Positions 7,568 through 15,648 of a DNA stretch of 64,000 bases are shown one piece after another. Numbering within the stretch: position 1 is the stretch's first letter; each line of letters starts with the position of its first letter. The DNA lies in assembly GCF_019880245.1 (NCBI RefSeq), contig NZ_CP082286.1, positions 1,258,521-1,322,520 of the forward strand, written 5' to 3'. Position numbers and translations under genes: made by a program. The notes under the pieces were generated by a model. That model was not told the origin of the DNA. It made no database searches and saw only the letters and a list, made by a program, of their open reading frames with translations. This DNA comes from Halobaculum roseum (GTDB lineage: Archaea; Halobacteriota; Halobacteria; Halobacteriales; Haloferacaceae).

Positions 7568-9448
7568 GTGGTGACGCTGGTCTCACTGCGTGCGTACCGA
7601 CGGTTCCCCCTCGTCCTCTATCGGTTCCTGCCGCTGATCTGGGCGTACCTCCGCGACCGGAAGCGGTTCGTCGTCGTCGGCGGGTCCCGGGAGGTGACCC
7701 GCGAGATGCGGCTCCGGCGCGCGGAGGTGCTGCTCGACACCCTGCTCACCCTCGGGCCGACGTTCATCAAGCTCGGGCAGATCCTCTCGACGCGGCCGGA
7801 CGTCCTCCCGGCGTCGTACATCGAGGTGCTGTCGTCGCTACAGGACGACGTACCGCCGGCGCCGTGGTCCGAGTCGAAGAACGTGATCGAGGACGAGCTC
7901 GGCCCCGTCGAGGAGGTGTTCGACGAGTTCGACACCGACCCCATCTCGGGCGCCAGCCTCGGGCAGGTGTACGTCGCCACCTACGAGGGACAGGAAGTCG
8001 CGGTGAAGATCCGCCGCCCCGGGATCGAGGAGCTCGTCGAGGCCGACCTCCGGATCATCAAGTGGTCGGTGCCGTTCCTCTCGCGGTTCGTCGGGCAGGG
8101 GCAGGCGTTCTCGCTGGACAACCTCGCCGAGGAGTTCGACAAGACGATCCACCAGGAGATGGACTACTCCCGGGAACAGCGCGTGCTTCGCGAGATCCGC
8201 GCGAACTTCGAGGAGAACGACCGGGTCGTGATCCCCGAACCCGTCGCGGCCGCCTCCGGCCCGCGCGTGCTCACGATGGAGTACATCCCGGGAACGAAGA
8301 TCTCGGACACCGCCGCGCTCGACGCGAGGGGGATCGACCGCACCGAGCTGGCGACGACGCTCCAGCGCGCGTACCTCCAGATGATCGCCGAGGACGGCGT
8401 CTTCCACGCCGACCCGCACCCGGGCAACCTCTCGGTGACCGAGGACGGGCGGATCATCTTCTACGACTTCGGGATGTCCGGCCGCGTCGACCCGTTCATC
8501 CAGGAGAAGATCATCGACTTCTACATCGCCGTCGCGAACCAGGACATCGACGCGATCCTCGATTCGCTCGTGGAGATGGGGACGCTGTCGCCGGAGGCCG
8601 ACCGGAAGGTGATGTCCGACGTGATGGAGCTGGCCATCGCCGACGTGCGCGGCGAGGACATCGAACAGTACCGCGTCCAGCAGGTGATCGAGCAGGTCGA
8701 GTCGACGATCTACGACTTCCCGCTTCGGCTCCCGCAGAACATGGCGCTCGTGCTCCGGGTGGCGACGGTCGTCGAGGGCGTCTGCGTCACGCTCGACCCG
8801 AACTTCGACTTCATCGAGGTCGCCACCGAGTACCTCTCCGAGGAGGGGTACCTGGAGGACACGGCCCGTCGGCTCGCGGGCGATGCCGCCGATCAGACGC
8901 GCGAGACGGCGCGTGCGCTGTTCACGGTACCGCCGAAGCTCGACGACGTGCTCGACACCGTCCAGCGCGAGGACCTCGCGGTCAACGTCACCCTGGAGGA
9001 CGGTAACCACGTCCTCGACCGGCTCGCCCGACGGATCGCCTACTCCGTGCTCACCGCGGTCGGCGGGCTCTCGGCGGCGATCATCTACTCGTTCGGGTCG
9101 AACACGCTCGACGTGTACCTCTCGATCGGGATCGTCGTGGCGACGCTGCCGATGGTGTTCTTCCTCTACCGATCGTTCACGAAGGACAAGCGCGGTATCC
9201 GCGCGCAGCCGCAGTTCACCCGCCAGAGCATGCGGGAACGGCAGTCCGCGGAGGCGGGCGAGGACGGATCGGGTGCCGCCGGCTCGATGATGCCCGGCGC
9301 GGTGAACCAGGCCGGCGGCGACGACAGCGGCGCGGACGCCACCTCCGGCGCGGGCGACGCGGCCGGCGGCGGTCGGCGACGCGACCGCCGCGACTGGGAC
9401 GACGACGGCGGCGTCGCGATCGGCGTCGACGACGAAGGGAAGCAGTAG
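7568..9448 (+). CDS. ABC1/AarF/UbiB-family atypical kinase
   Basis: A 626-residue membrane-associated member of the ABC1 (UbiB/ADCK) family, linked in other organisms to isoprenoid quinone biosynthesis. It shows the family-specific KLGQILSTRPDVLP motif, the Ala-rich nucleotide loop region with ASLGQVYVA, the ATP-binding lysine in EVAVKIRRPG, and catalytic and metal-binding sequences HADPHPGNL and YDFGMSG. Two hydrophobic helices (LTAVGGLSAAIIYSF and SIGIVVATLPMVFFLY) lie at about residues 495-535. The C-terminal 90 residues are low-complexity Gly/Asp/Ala. The frame starts at GTG 7568 with a second GTG at 7571. Start choice is uncertain, family is secure. Confidence 0.93.
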   Translation: MVTLVSLRAYRRFPLVLYRFLPLIWAYLRDRKRFVVVGGSREVTREMRLRRAEVLLDTLLTLGPTFIKLGQILSTRPDVLPASYIEVLSSLQDDVPPAPWSESKNVIEDELGPVEEVFDEFDTDPISGASLGQVYVATYEGQEVAVKIRRPGIEELVEADLRIIKWSVPFLSRFVGQGQAFSLDNLAEEFDKTIHQEMDYSREQRVLREIRANFEENDRVVIPEPVAAASGPRVLTMEYIPGTKISDTAALDARGIDRTELATTLQRAYLQMIAEDGVFHADPHPGNLSVTEDGRIIFYDFGMSGRVDPFIQEKIIDFYIAVANQDIDAILDSLVEMGTLSPEADRKVMSDVMELAIADVRGEDIEQYRVQQVIEQVESTIYDFPLRLPQNMALVLRVATVVEGVCVTLDPNFDFIEVATEYLSEEGYLEDTARRLAGDAADQTRETARALFTVPPKLDDVLDTVQREDLAVNVTLEDGNHVLDRLARRIAYSVLTAVGGLSAAIIYSFGSNTLDVYLSIGIVVATLPMVFFLYRSFTKDKRGIRAQPQFTRQSMRERQSAEAGEDGSGAAGSMMPGAVNQAGGDDSGADATSGAGDAAGGGRRRDRRDWDDDGGVAIGVDDEGKQ

Positions 9449-9465
9449 CCGCGCCCTCGATCCGG

Positions 9466-9553
9466 ACGACCGCCGGGCGACCACCAGACGACCGCCGGGC
9501 GACCACCAGACGACCGCCGGACGACAGCCAGACAACCGCCAGGCTACCACCGG
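9466..9553. repeat. 22-bp tandem repeat, four copies, between convergent genes
   Basis: Four consecutive 22-bp units start at 9466, 9488, 9510 and 9532. The first two are identical (beginning ACGACCGCCGGGCGACCACC), the third differs at two or three positions and the fourth is the most degenerate. The array fills almost all of the gap between two convergent stop codons and is probably a slippage-generated minisatellite. Confidence 0.9.
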
Positions 9554-9562
9554 GCACCCCGC

Positions 9563-10465
9563 TTAGGAGAGCTCCTCGCGGATCGCGTCGGCGACCTTCA
9601 CCGGCTGTTCGTGTTGGACCCAGTGGGTCGCCTCGTGGACGGTCGTGATCCGGCCGTCGGCGCAGTAGTCGAGGGAGTCGTATGCCATGCGATGCTTGAG
9701 GAACTGGTCGTGGACGCCCCAGATCAGCCGCGTCGGCACCGCGACCTCGTCGGTCTCGGGCGTCGGCCGTCGCCGGGCGGCCGCGCGGTACCAGTTCAAC
9801 ATCGCGGTGAACGCGCCCTCGCGTCCCCACGCCGCGCGGTATCGGTCGAAGTCCGCCGTCGAGAACGTGCCCGGCATCGACGACGCGCGCATCATCCGCA
9901 CCGGGAGCCGCCAGTTCGCCGCCCGCGTCAGCGCCTCCGGCACCTTCGGCAGCTGGAAGAACAACGCGTAGCTCGACCGGAGGAGTTGGGCAGGGTCTCC
10001 CGAGAGCGTCCGCCGGATCACGGTCGGGTGGGGCGCGTTGACGGCGACGAACGACGACAGCCGGTCGGGGGAGTGAAGCGCGGTCCACCAGCCGACGACG
10101 CCGCCCCAGTCGTGGCCGACGACCGCCGCAGTCTCGCGGTCGTACGCGTCGATCAGGCCGGTCACGTCGGCCGACAGGGCCTCGATCCGGTAGTCGCGGA
10201 CGCGGCCGGGTCGCTCGCTGCGGTTGTACCCCCGCTGGTCCGGGACGACGACGCGATACCCCTCGTTGGCCAGCGGGCGGATCTGGTCGCGCCAGCCGTA
10301 CCAGAACTCGGGGAACCCGTGGAGCAGGAGGACCAACTCGCCGCCCTCGGGGCCGGCTTCGACGACGTGGAACGTCCGCCCGTTCGCCTCGACGAACGTC
10401 GACTCGCCCGGAACGTCCGACGGGAGCGACTCCGGATCGGCGGCCGCGCTGAGCGAGGATGGCAT
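9563..10465 (-). CDS. Alpha/beta hydrolase, epoxide-hydrolase-like
   Basis: A 300-residue alpha/beta-fold hydrolase. The oxyanion-hole motif is LHGFPEFWYGWRDQI, the nucleophile elbow is VVGHDWGGVVGWW with Asp as nucleophile (the D-W-G-G form typical of epoxide hydrolases and haloalkane dehalogenases), and the base histidine is in THWVQHEQP near the C-terminus. This points to an Asp-nucleophile hydrolase, most likely an epoxide hydrolase; the substrate is unknown. I chose the internal ATG at 10465 (MPSSLSAAADPES) rather than the farther upstream ATG at 10510. Convergent with the ABC1 kinase gene across a tandem repeat. Confidence 0.88.
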   Translation of the reverse strand: MPSSLSAAADPESLPSDVPGESTFVEANGRTFHVVEAGPEGGELVLLLHGFPEFWYGWRDQIRPLANEGYRVVVPDQRGYNRSERPGRVRDYRIEALSADVTGLIDAYDRETAAVVGHDWGGVVGWWTALHSPDRLSSFVAVNAPHPTVIRRTLSGDPAQLLRSSYALFFQLPKVPEALTRAANWRLPVRMMRASSMPGTFSTADFDRYRAAWGREGAFTAMLNWYRAAARRRPTPETDEVAVPTRLIWGVHDQFLKHRMAYDSLDYCADGRITTVHEATHWVQHEQPVKVADAIREELS

Positions 10466-10564
10466 CTCGCACGGCCGTACGCGCTCGGCGGGCCAAAACG
10501 TACCGGCCACGTCGCCGAGGCGGACCGGCCGGATCAGCGGCGTCCCACCGGGCGCCGTCGACGG

Positions 10565-10927
10565 CTACCCGTCGCCGGCGACGAGGCTCCACACCGCCGT
10601 CACGCCGAGCAACAGCGCCGGGAGGAACGGCAGGACGAGCATCGCCGCGAAGAAGCGGAGCCCGAGCTCGCCCGGCGCCGTCGGGCGGAGGTAGATGATC
10701 CCGGGGACGACCAGGAACGCGACCACGACGACGGCCACGAGCACCCAGCCGGCACGCCCGAGGTCGTCCTCGGCGCCCCCGGAGGTTTCCGCGTCCGCGT
10801 CGGCGTCGGCCACGTCCGGATCGGCGGCTGCCGCAGCCGAGCCGGCGTCCGCGTCGTCGACGCGCTCGAACCCGTCGCCGGTGTTGACGACGCGGTCGCC
10901 GCGGGCGGTGGAGTCCTCAGAGCTCAC
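10565..10927 (-). CDS. Small two-helix membrane protein, unknown function
   Basis: A 120-residue protein starting at GTG. The first 60 residues are acidic and Ala-rich and should be cytoplasmic and disordered; two hydrophobic segments follow (WVLVAVVVVAFLVVPGIIYL and RFFAAMLVLPFLPALLLGVTAVW). The start codon overlaps the last 11 bases of the upstream oxidoreductase gene on the same strand, so the two are probably translated from one message. No family is recognised. The hydrophobic pattern and overlap with a solid gene make it believable. Confidence 0.75.
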   Translation of the reverse strand: MSSEDSTARGDRVVNTGDGFERVDDADAGSAAAAADPDVADADADAETSGGAEDDLGRAGWVLVAVVVVAFLVVPGIIYLRPTAPGELGLRFFAAMLVLPFLPALLLGVTAVWSLVAGDG

Positions 10928-11957
10928 TGTCGGGCCTTACCACCACCTTGCCAAAGCCCTCTCGGTCCTCGATCAGCTCGTGCGCCCGCGCGGCCTCGCT
11001 CATCGGCAGCGTCTCGCGGATCCGCGGCTCGAAGGTGCCGTCCCACACGAGTTCGAGCACGTCGTCGACCTCGCCCGGCGTCGCCATCGTCGAGCCGATC
11101 ACCTTCAGCTGGTTCCAGAAGATCCGGTTGATGTCGGTCTCGGGGCGCCCGCCGGTGGTCGCCCCGCAGGTGACGACGCGCCCGCCCTTCGCGAGGCTCT
11201 TCAGGGAGTCGTGCCACGTCGCCGCGCCGATGTGGTCGACGACCATGTCGACGCCGCGGCGACCCGTCAGCTCGCGGATCTCGGCCGCGAAGTCGTCCTC
11301 CTCGTAGTTGATGACGTGCTCCGCGCCCAGCTCCTCGGCGTATCCGAGCTTCTCCTCGGTCGAGGCTGTCGCGTACACCTCCGCGCCGACGTAGTCGGCG
11401 ATCTGCACCGCCGCGTGGCCGACGCCGCCGGAGGCGCCGAGCACGAGGATCTTCTCGCCGGGCGCGAGCTCGCCCTGCGTCAGCAGCATCCGCCAGGCCG
11501 TCTGGAACACGAGCGAGGCGGAGCCGGCGACCTCCCAGTCGACGTGCTCGGGAACGTGGACGAGGTTGTCCTGCGGGACGGCCGCGAGCTCGGAGTGGAC
11601 GCCGCGCTGGTGCTCGCCGATGATCGAGAAGCGGACGCACTGGGACTCCTCGCCGTGGCGGCAGAACTCACACTCCCCGCAGGAGACGCCCGCGGAGACG
11701 GCGACGTGGTCGCCCTCCTCGAAGCGGGTGACGCCCTCGCCGACCTCCGTGACGACGCCCGCCGCGTCGGAACCGGGGATGTGCGGCATCTCCAGGTCGA
11801 TCCCCGGGAGCCCCTTTCGGGTCCAGATGTCGAGGTGGTTGAGCGCGCCGGCCTTCACGTCGACGAGCACCTCCTCGCGGCCCGGCTCTGGGTCCGGGAA
11901 GTCGCCGTACTCGATCACGTCGCGGTCGCCGTGCTCCGAGAACTGGACTGCCTTCAT
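10917..11957 (-). CDS. Zinc-binding dehydrogenase / quinone oxidoreductase-like MDR protein
   Basis: A 346-residue medium-chain dehydrogenase/reductase. The catalytic domain has GALNHLDIWTRKGLPG and HIPGSDAAGVV, the structural zinc lobe is present as C-G-E-C-E-F-C with a fourth Cys downstream (GEESQC), and the Rossmann nucleotide site is VLGASGGVGHAAVQIA at about residue 165, followed by YATASTEEKL. These fit an NAD(P)H-dependent alcohol dehydrogenase or quinone reductase; the substrate is not determinable. A TATA-like TTTAGT about 28 bp before the ATG suggests a leaderless transcript, diverging from the DUF2178-XRE operon. The small membrane protein gene follows with an 11-bp overlap. Confidence 0.9.
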   Translation of the reverse strand: MKAVQFSEHGDRDVIEYGDFPDPEPGREEVLVDVKAGALNHLDIWTRKGLPGIDLEMPHIPGSDAAGVVTEVGEGVTRFEEGDHVAVSAGVSCGECEFCRHGEESQCVRFSIIGEHQRGVHSELAAVPQDNLVHVPEHVDWEVAGSASLVFQTAWRMLLTQGELAPGEKILVLGASGGVGHAAVQIADYVGAEVYATASTEEKLGYAEELGAEHVINYEEDDFAAEIRELTGRRGVDMVVDHIGAATWHDSLKSLAKGGRVVTCGATTGGRPETDINRIFWNQLKVIGSTMATPGEVDDVLELVWDGTFEPRIRETLPMSEAARAHELIEDREGFGKVVVRPDSEL

Positions 11958-12034
11958 GCGTGTCTACCTCTGTCACGTCGGGGGACTAAACCCTACTCCC
12001 CGCGGCGAACCGGAACGGATCGGCGCGGCGACAG

Positions 12035-12082
12035 GTATAAGTGAGTGTGTAAAGTTTCCTTTACTGTAAAGCGAGCTTTACA
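12035..12082 (+). promoter_or_regulatory. TATA box and twin palindromic operators of the DUF2178-XRE operon
   Basis: A TATA-like GTATAA lies at 12035-12040. It is followed by two palindromes with the same half-site: GTAAAG-TTTC-CTTTAC (12049-12064) and TGTAAAG-CGAG-CTTTACA (12065-12082), immediately adjacent and 17 bp centre to centre. Expected transcription start is near 12064, so both sites cover the start point and a bound regulator should block initiation. The small XRE protein encoded by the third gene is the obvious candidate ligand. Confidence 0.75.
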
Positions 12083-12099
12083 GCCCGCGTCCCCCATCC

Positions 12100-12501
12100 A
12101 TGACGACGACACACGCCATCCACGACGGACCGACACGGAACCGCCTCGCGTACGTCGCCGTGTGGGCGACCGCGACGCTCGCGTACGTTGCACTGCTCAC
12201 CCTCGGCCGCGAGATCGCCGCGGCCGGCGCGTTCGTCCTCCTCGCGGCCGTCGCCGTCGGCTACCGACGATTCGCCGGCGTGCGGTTCGACGAGCGCGAC
12301 ACGGACGTGCTCGAAACCGCCTCGGGGTACACGATACGGGTGCTCGGGCTGACATCGGCGGTCGTGTTCCCGGCGCTCGTGCTCGCGTCGGGGCTGGGAT
12401 ACTTCACGTGGACCGCCTTCGCCGCCGGCGTCGCGACGACCGTCGCGGCGGTGTTCCTGCTGTGGATCGCCGCGGTCGCGGTCGTGAGGGCCGGGCGATG
12501 A
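12100..12501 (+). CDS. DUF2178-like membrane protein (first of pair)
   Basis: A 133-residue membrane protein with four hydrophobic segments arranged in two hairpins (about residues 18-32, 40-54, 83-100 and 106-130). Between the hairpins is a cytoplasmic loop with RFDERDTDVLETASG; the FDERD motif (residues 63-67) followed by a helix is the signature that suggests the DUF2178 group. It is the first gene of a tight three-gene operon, and the stop overlaps the next ATG by four bases. Such membrane proteins commonly sit beside small XRE regulators, but their biochemical role is not established. Confidence 0.8.
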   Translation: MTTTHAIHDGPTRNRLAYVAVWATATLAYVALLTLGREIAAAGAFVLLAAVAVGYRRFAGVRFDERDTDVLETASGYTIRVLGLTSAVVFPALVLASGLGYFTWTAFAAGVATTVAAVFLLWIAAVAVVRAGR

Positions 12502-12908
12502 CCGCCACCGGCTCCGCGCCGACCGTCTCCAGCCGACAGCGGTACCGCCGGCTCCTGTTCGGCTCCATCGGCGTCGGGGTGATCGCGAACGTGGCGCTGC
12601 GGATCGCCTCGTACCCCATCGCCGCCGAGGCGGTCTACTGGCTGGGTATCGTGGTCGCCCTCGCGGCGTGGCGGTTCAGTCCGGTGACGCTGTTCGACGA
12701 ACGCGACGACGCCCTCGAACGCCGTGCGAGTCAGATCACCCTCGTCGTCATGGCGGTGGTGCTCGTCCTCGGGGCGTCGGGGTCGCGGACGCTCGCGGCG
12801 CTGGGCGTCTACGAGGGGTCGCCGTTCGTCGCCGGCGCGCTCTACGGGTACGTCGCTATGGCGGTCGTGTTCGCGCTGGCGCTGGCCTGGACCGCGCGCG
12901 GCCGATGA
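12498..12908 (+). CDS. DUF2178-like membrane protein (second of pair)
   Basis: A 136-residue protein with the same plan as its upstream neighbour: a short basic N-terminus, two hydrophobic helices, a loop with LFDERDDALERRASQI (FDERD at residues 66-70), and two more helices. The shared motif and order suggest the two genes arose by duplication and may form a heteromer. The ATG overlaps the previous stop (ATGA) and its own stop overlaps the ATG of the XRE regulator, so all three should be translated as a unit. Function is unknown. Confidence 0.8.
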   Translation: MTATGSAPTVSSRQRYRRLLFGSIGVGVIANVALRIASYPIAAEAVYWLGIVVALAAWRFSPVTLFDERDDALERRASQITLVVMAVVLVLGASGSRTLAALGVYEGSPFVAGALYGYVAMAVVFALALAWTARGR

Positions 12909-13105
12909 ACAACGACGTACGCGCCCGACGGGAGGAGCGCGGGCTGAGCCAGGCGGGGCTGGCCGAGGCGGTCGGCGTCACCCGCCAGACGATCAACAGC
13001 ATCGAGCGCGGACGGTACGACCCGTCGCTGGAGCTCGCGTTCGCGCTCGCCGACTTCTTCGAGTGCCGGATCGAGGACCTGTTCCACCCTGACGGCGACG
13101 AATGA
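12905..13105 (+). CDS. XRE-family transcriptional regulator (minimal HTH)
   Basis: A 66-residue protein that is essentially one helix-turn-helix domain. LSQAGLAEAVGVTRQTINSIERGRYDPSLELAFALADFF covers both HTH helices and the following scaffold, matching the compact YozG/Xre-type regulators paired with small membrane proteins. It is the last gene of the operon with two DUF2178-like proteins, and two matching palindromes overlap the operon start, so negative autoregulation is the simplest inference. Whether the membrane proteins control the regulator's activity, as in membrane-tethered anti-repressor systems, cannot be read from sequence. Confidence 0.9.
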   Translation: MNNDVRARREERGLSQAGLAEAVGVTRQTINSIERGRYDPSLELAFALADFFECRIEDLFHPDGDE

Positions 13106-13181
13106 GGAGACGGGGTCGGCGGCCACGCGGCGTCGCTCGACCACCACAAAACCCATCGTTCGGTGCTGTCGATCCCCGGTC

Positions 13182-13658
13182 ATGGATCGGTCCACCGCCC
13201 TCGCCGCCCTCCGCGTCACGACAGTCGCCGTCGGCCTCGCAGGCCTCGTCGCCGCCGCCGCGTTCGCGTTCGACCTCCCGCCGCCGCCCGAGACCGGCGA
13301 CGGGCTCCCCTCGGCGTTCGGATTCGCCATCGCCGTGGTCGGCGCGGTCGCCGCCGGCGTCGTCGCGGCCATCGGCTACGGCCTCCCGCCCGGCGCGGGA
13401 CGGCTCCGCGTCGGCCCGCTGGTCGACAGGTCGAACACATACCGTCTCGTCGCCGGCGGCGCGGTCGCGGCGGCCGTGGGGCTCGCGCTGACGCTCGGGG
13501 TCGCGTTCCTCTTCCAGGGGATGGCATCGGTCGCCGTCTGGGTCGTCGGCGCCGGGCTCCTCGTCGGCGGGCTCGTCGCGCTCGCGCTCGGCGGCCTGCT
13601 CGTCGGGGTTCGCCTCGTCGCCGGGGCGGTCCGGGACGGCGCGGGTGCCCGGGGTTGA
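13182..13658 (+). CDS. Four-helix membrane protein, unknown function
   Basis: A 158-residue hydrophobic protein with four clear membrane segments: VTTVAVGLAGLVAAAAFAF, FAIAVVGAVAAGVVAAIGYG, LVAGGAVAAAVGLALTLGVAFLF (about 90-110) and VVGAGLLVGGLVALALGGLLVG. Loops are short and there are no conserved polar residues that suggest an enzyme. Its stop is 26 bp before the moaB start on the same strand, so the two could be co-transcribed. No family recognised. Confidence 0.75.
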   Translation: MDRSTALAALRVTTVAVGLAGLVAAAAFAFDLPPPPETGDGLPSAFGFAIAVVGAVAAGVVAAIGYGLPPGAGRLRVGPLVDRSNTYRLVAGGAVAAAVGLALTLGVAFLFQGMASVAVWVVGAGLLVGGLVALALGGLLVGVRLVAGAVRDGAGARG

Positions 13659-13684
13659 AGCGATCGCGGCCGGTAGGCCACGCT

Positions 13685-14272
13685 ATGAGCGACGGTCACG
13701 ATCACGGAGACGACCACGACGACGGTCACCACCACGACCATGGCGGCCATGACCACGGGGGCGCCCACGACGACCACGAGCACCACGCCCACGACATCGA
13801 AAGCCTGCGATATGCGGTCGTGACGGTCTCCTCGTCGCGAGGGCACGAGGACGACGCCGCGGGCGACGCCATCGAGTCGGCCGTCGAGGGCGCCGGCGAC
13901 GAGGTGGTCGTCCGCGAGGTCGTCGCCGACGACTTCGACGGCGTACAGGTGACCGTCGACCGCCTCGTCGACCGCGACGACGTGGACTGCGTCGTCACCA
14001 CCGGCGGGACGGGCGTCACCCCGGACGACGTGACCGTCGAGGCGGTGGTTCCGCTGTTCGACAAGGAGCTTCCGGGCTTCGGCGAGCTGTTCCGCGCGAT
14101 GAGCCGCGAGGAGATCGGGACGATGGTCGTGGGCACGCGCGCGACCGCCGGCGTCGCCGGCGGCGTCCCCGTGTTCTGTCTGCCCGGCAGCGAGAACGCC
14201 GCGCGGCTCGGGAGCGAGGAGATCATCGTCGAGGAGGCGGGGCATCTCGCGGGGTTAGCGAGCCGCGAGTGA
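13685..14272 (+). CDS. moaB: Molybdopterin adenylyltransferase MoaB/MogA with His-rich N-terminus
   Basis: A 195-residue MoaB/MogA-family protein, which adenylylates molybdopterin before metal insertion by MoeA. The conserved core includes [51 protein letters not shown]. The unusual part is the N-terminus: 14 histidines occur between residues 5 and 36, alternating with Asp and Gly, before the core begins at residue 38. Such tails usually bind transition-metal ions. The last five residues (LASRE) and the stop fall in the first copy of an imperfect tandem repeat, so the natural C-terminus may have been altered by the repeat. Two moeA genes lie about 7 kb upstream. Confidence 0.9.
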   Translation: MSDGHDHGDDHDDGHHHDHGGHDHGGAHDDHEHHAHDIESLRYAVVTVSSSRGHEDDAAGDAIESAVEGAGDEVVVREVVADDFDGVQVTVDRLVDRDDVDCVVTTGGTGVTPDDVTVEAVVPLFDKELPGFGELFRAMSREEIGTMVVGTRATAGVAGGVPVFCLPGSENAARLGSEEIIVEEAGHLAGLASRE

Positions 14273-14470
14273 GCGACGGGAGGAAGCGAACGAGCGGCTC
14301 GACCCCGCGGCGGCGAGCTCGTGGGCGAGCCGCCCAGAAACTAGCGAGTCGCGAGTGAGGGCGAAGCCCGAACGAGCGTCTCGGTCACCGGCGGAGCGGT
14401 CTTGTGCCGCTCCGCCCAGAACATAGCAAGGCGCGAGTAGCGAGGTCGAGCGAAACGAGACCTCGTTGCG
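14256..14470. repeat. Imperfect tandem repeat (about 85 bp) at and after the moaB 3' end
   Basis: Related 20-bp cores occur at 14256 (TAGCGAGCCGCGAGTGAGCG), 14342 (TAGCGAGTCGCGAGTGAGGG) and 14424 (TAGCAAGGCGCGAGTAGCGA), spaced 86 and 82 bp apart; each of the first two units ends in a GCCGCCCAGAA or CTCCGCCCAGAA tail. The second unit contains a perfect stem, GGCGGAGCGG and CCGCTCCGCC around TCTTGTG, and the third has GAGGTC and GACCTC arms. The first copy overlaps the end of moaB. The rest of the gap to 14719 has no credible gene. Confidence 0.7.
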
Positions 14471-14719
14471 AACGGCGAGAAGACGAACCGGCGAAACCGT
14501 CGGTGGCAGCGGTTCGGGTGGTGGCAGTGGATCGAGCGGTGGCACGGCGTTCCGTTGGTTCGGCATGGAGGGCCGATCAGTCGGGAACCGGTCTGTTCGG
14601 GGGCGGTCGATCCTAGTGGGGAGCCACGTATTACTTCACCGTCCGGTGATCTTCCCACTGTTCGGTCGACAGTCCGGTAAGCGGAACAAACATGGGTCGG
14701 CCGTTCGTTCTCCCGGTGA

Positions 14720-15553
14720 ATGACGACCGGCGACGCGACGGAGATCGCGGGGGTGCTCGCGAAGCGGCGCGAGGTCCTCGCGGCGCTGTGCGGCGGGCCC
14801 GTGCGAAAGCGGACCCTCGTCGAACGGCTCGACGTGCCGCGGACGACGCTCGACCGCGGCGTCCGGGAACTGGTCGACGCCGGGCTCGCCGAGCGCGCCG
14901 ACGGCGGCGTCCGCGCGACCGCCGTGGGGACGAACGCGCTCGACGCCCACGACCGGTACCACGCGCGCCTCGACGGGCTCGCGCGCGGCGAACCGCTGTT
15001 CGATTCGCTGCCCGAGGAGACGCCGCTGGACGGGCGCTTCCTCGCCGGCGCTGCGGTCAGTCGGCCGGACCCGAGCGTCCCCGACGGCGTCGTCGAACGC
15101 CTCTTCGAGTCGGTCCGGGGCGCGGACGCGGTGTACGGCGTCGCCCCCGCGGCGCTGACGGGCCACCTCGACACCTTCGACGACGAGGCGACCGCCGGCG
15201 GCGCGGTGCCGCGGATGGTCGTCACGCCCGCCGTGCTGGAACACCTGATCGAGCGCCGCGGGGAGCGGTTCGCGGCGAACCTGCGCGACGGCACGTTCGA
15301 GTTCTTCTGCGATTCGGTGGAGATCACCTTCGGGCTCTGGATCGCCGCGCACGACGGCGGCGACGACGAGGCCGGCGTCGTCGTCTACACCGACACCGGC
15401 GTCGGCGGCGTCGCGGTCAACGACGACCCGACGGCCGTGGACTGGGCCCGCGAGCGCTTCGAGCGCGCCCGGGACGGCGCCGAGCGGGTGACGCCCGAGA
15501 CGGTCCGCGACGGCCGAGACGGCGTGGCGGCCAACGCCGAAGGCGCCGAGTGA
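14720..15553 (+). CDS. Winged-helix transcriptional regulator, FilR1-like
   Basis: A 277-residue regulator. Residues 5 to about 75 form a winged helix: RREVLAALCGGPVRKRTLVERLDVPRTTLDRGVRELVDAGLAE is recognition helix and wing, ending at a domain linker AVGTNALDAHDRY. The remainder matches the FilR1-type middle domain seen in many archaeal regulators (PRMVVTPAVLEHLIERRGERF followed by the FEFFCDSVEITFGLWIAA strand), thought to be a ligand- or dimer-forming module. It precedes cmk-truB with a gap of about 95 bp, so co-transcription is possible but not required. Target genes are unknown. Confidence 0.85.
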   Translation: MTTGDATEIAGVLAKRREVLAALCGGPVRKRTLVERLDVPRTTLDRGVRELVDAGLAERADGGVRATAVGTNALDAHDRYHARLDGLARGEPLFDSLPEETPLDGRFLAGAAVSRPDPSVPDGVVERLFESVRGADAVYGVAPAALTGHLDTFDDEATAGGAVPRMVVTPAVLEHLIERRGERFAANLRDGTFEFFCDSVEITFGLWIAAHDGGDDEAGVVVYTDTGVGGVAVNDDPTAVDWARERFERARDGAERVTPETVRDGRDGVAANAEGAE

Positions 15554-15648
15554 GTCGCGGGCCACGACCGCCGGGGGTCCCACGCGAGCGCGCCACACAC
15601 CGCGGGAGACATGGACGCCTTTTTGACCGCGACGGGCCGAGTGTCGTT

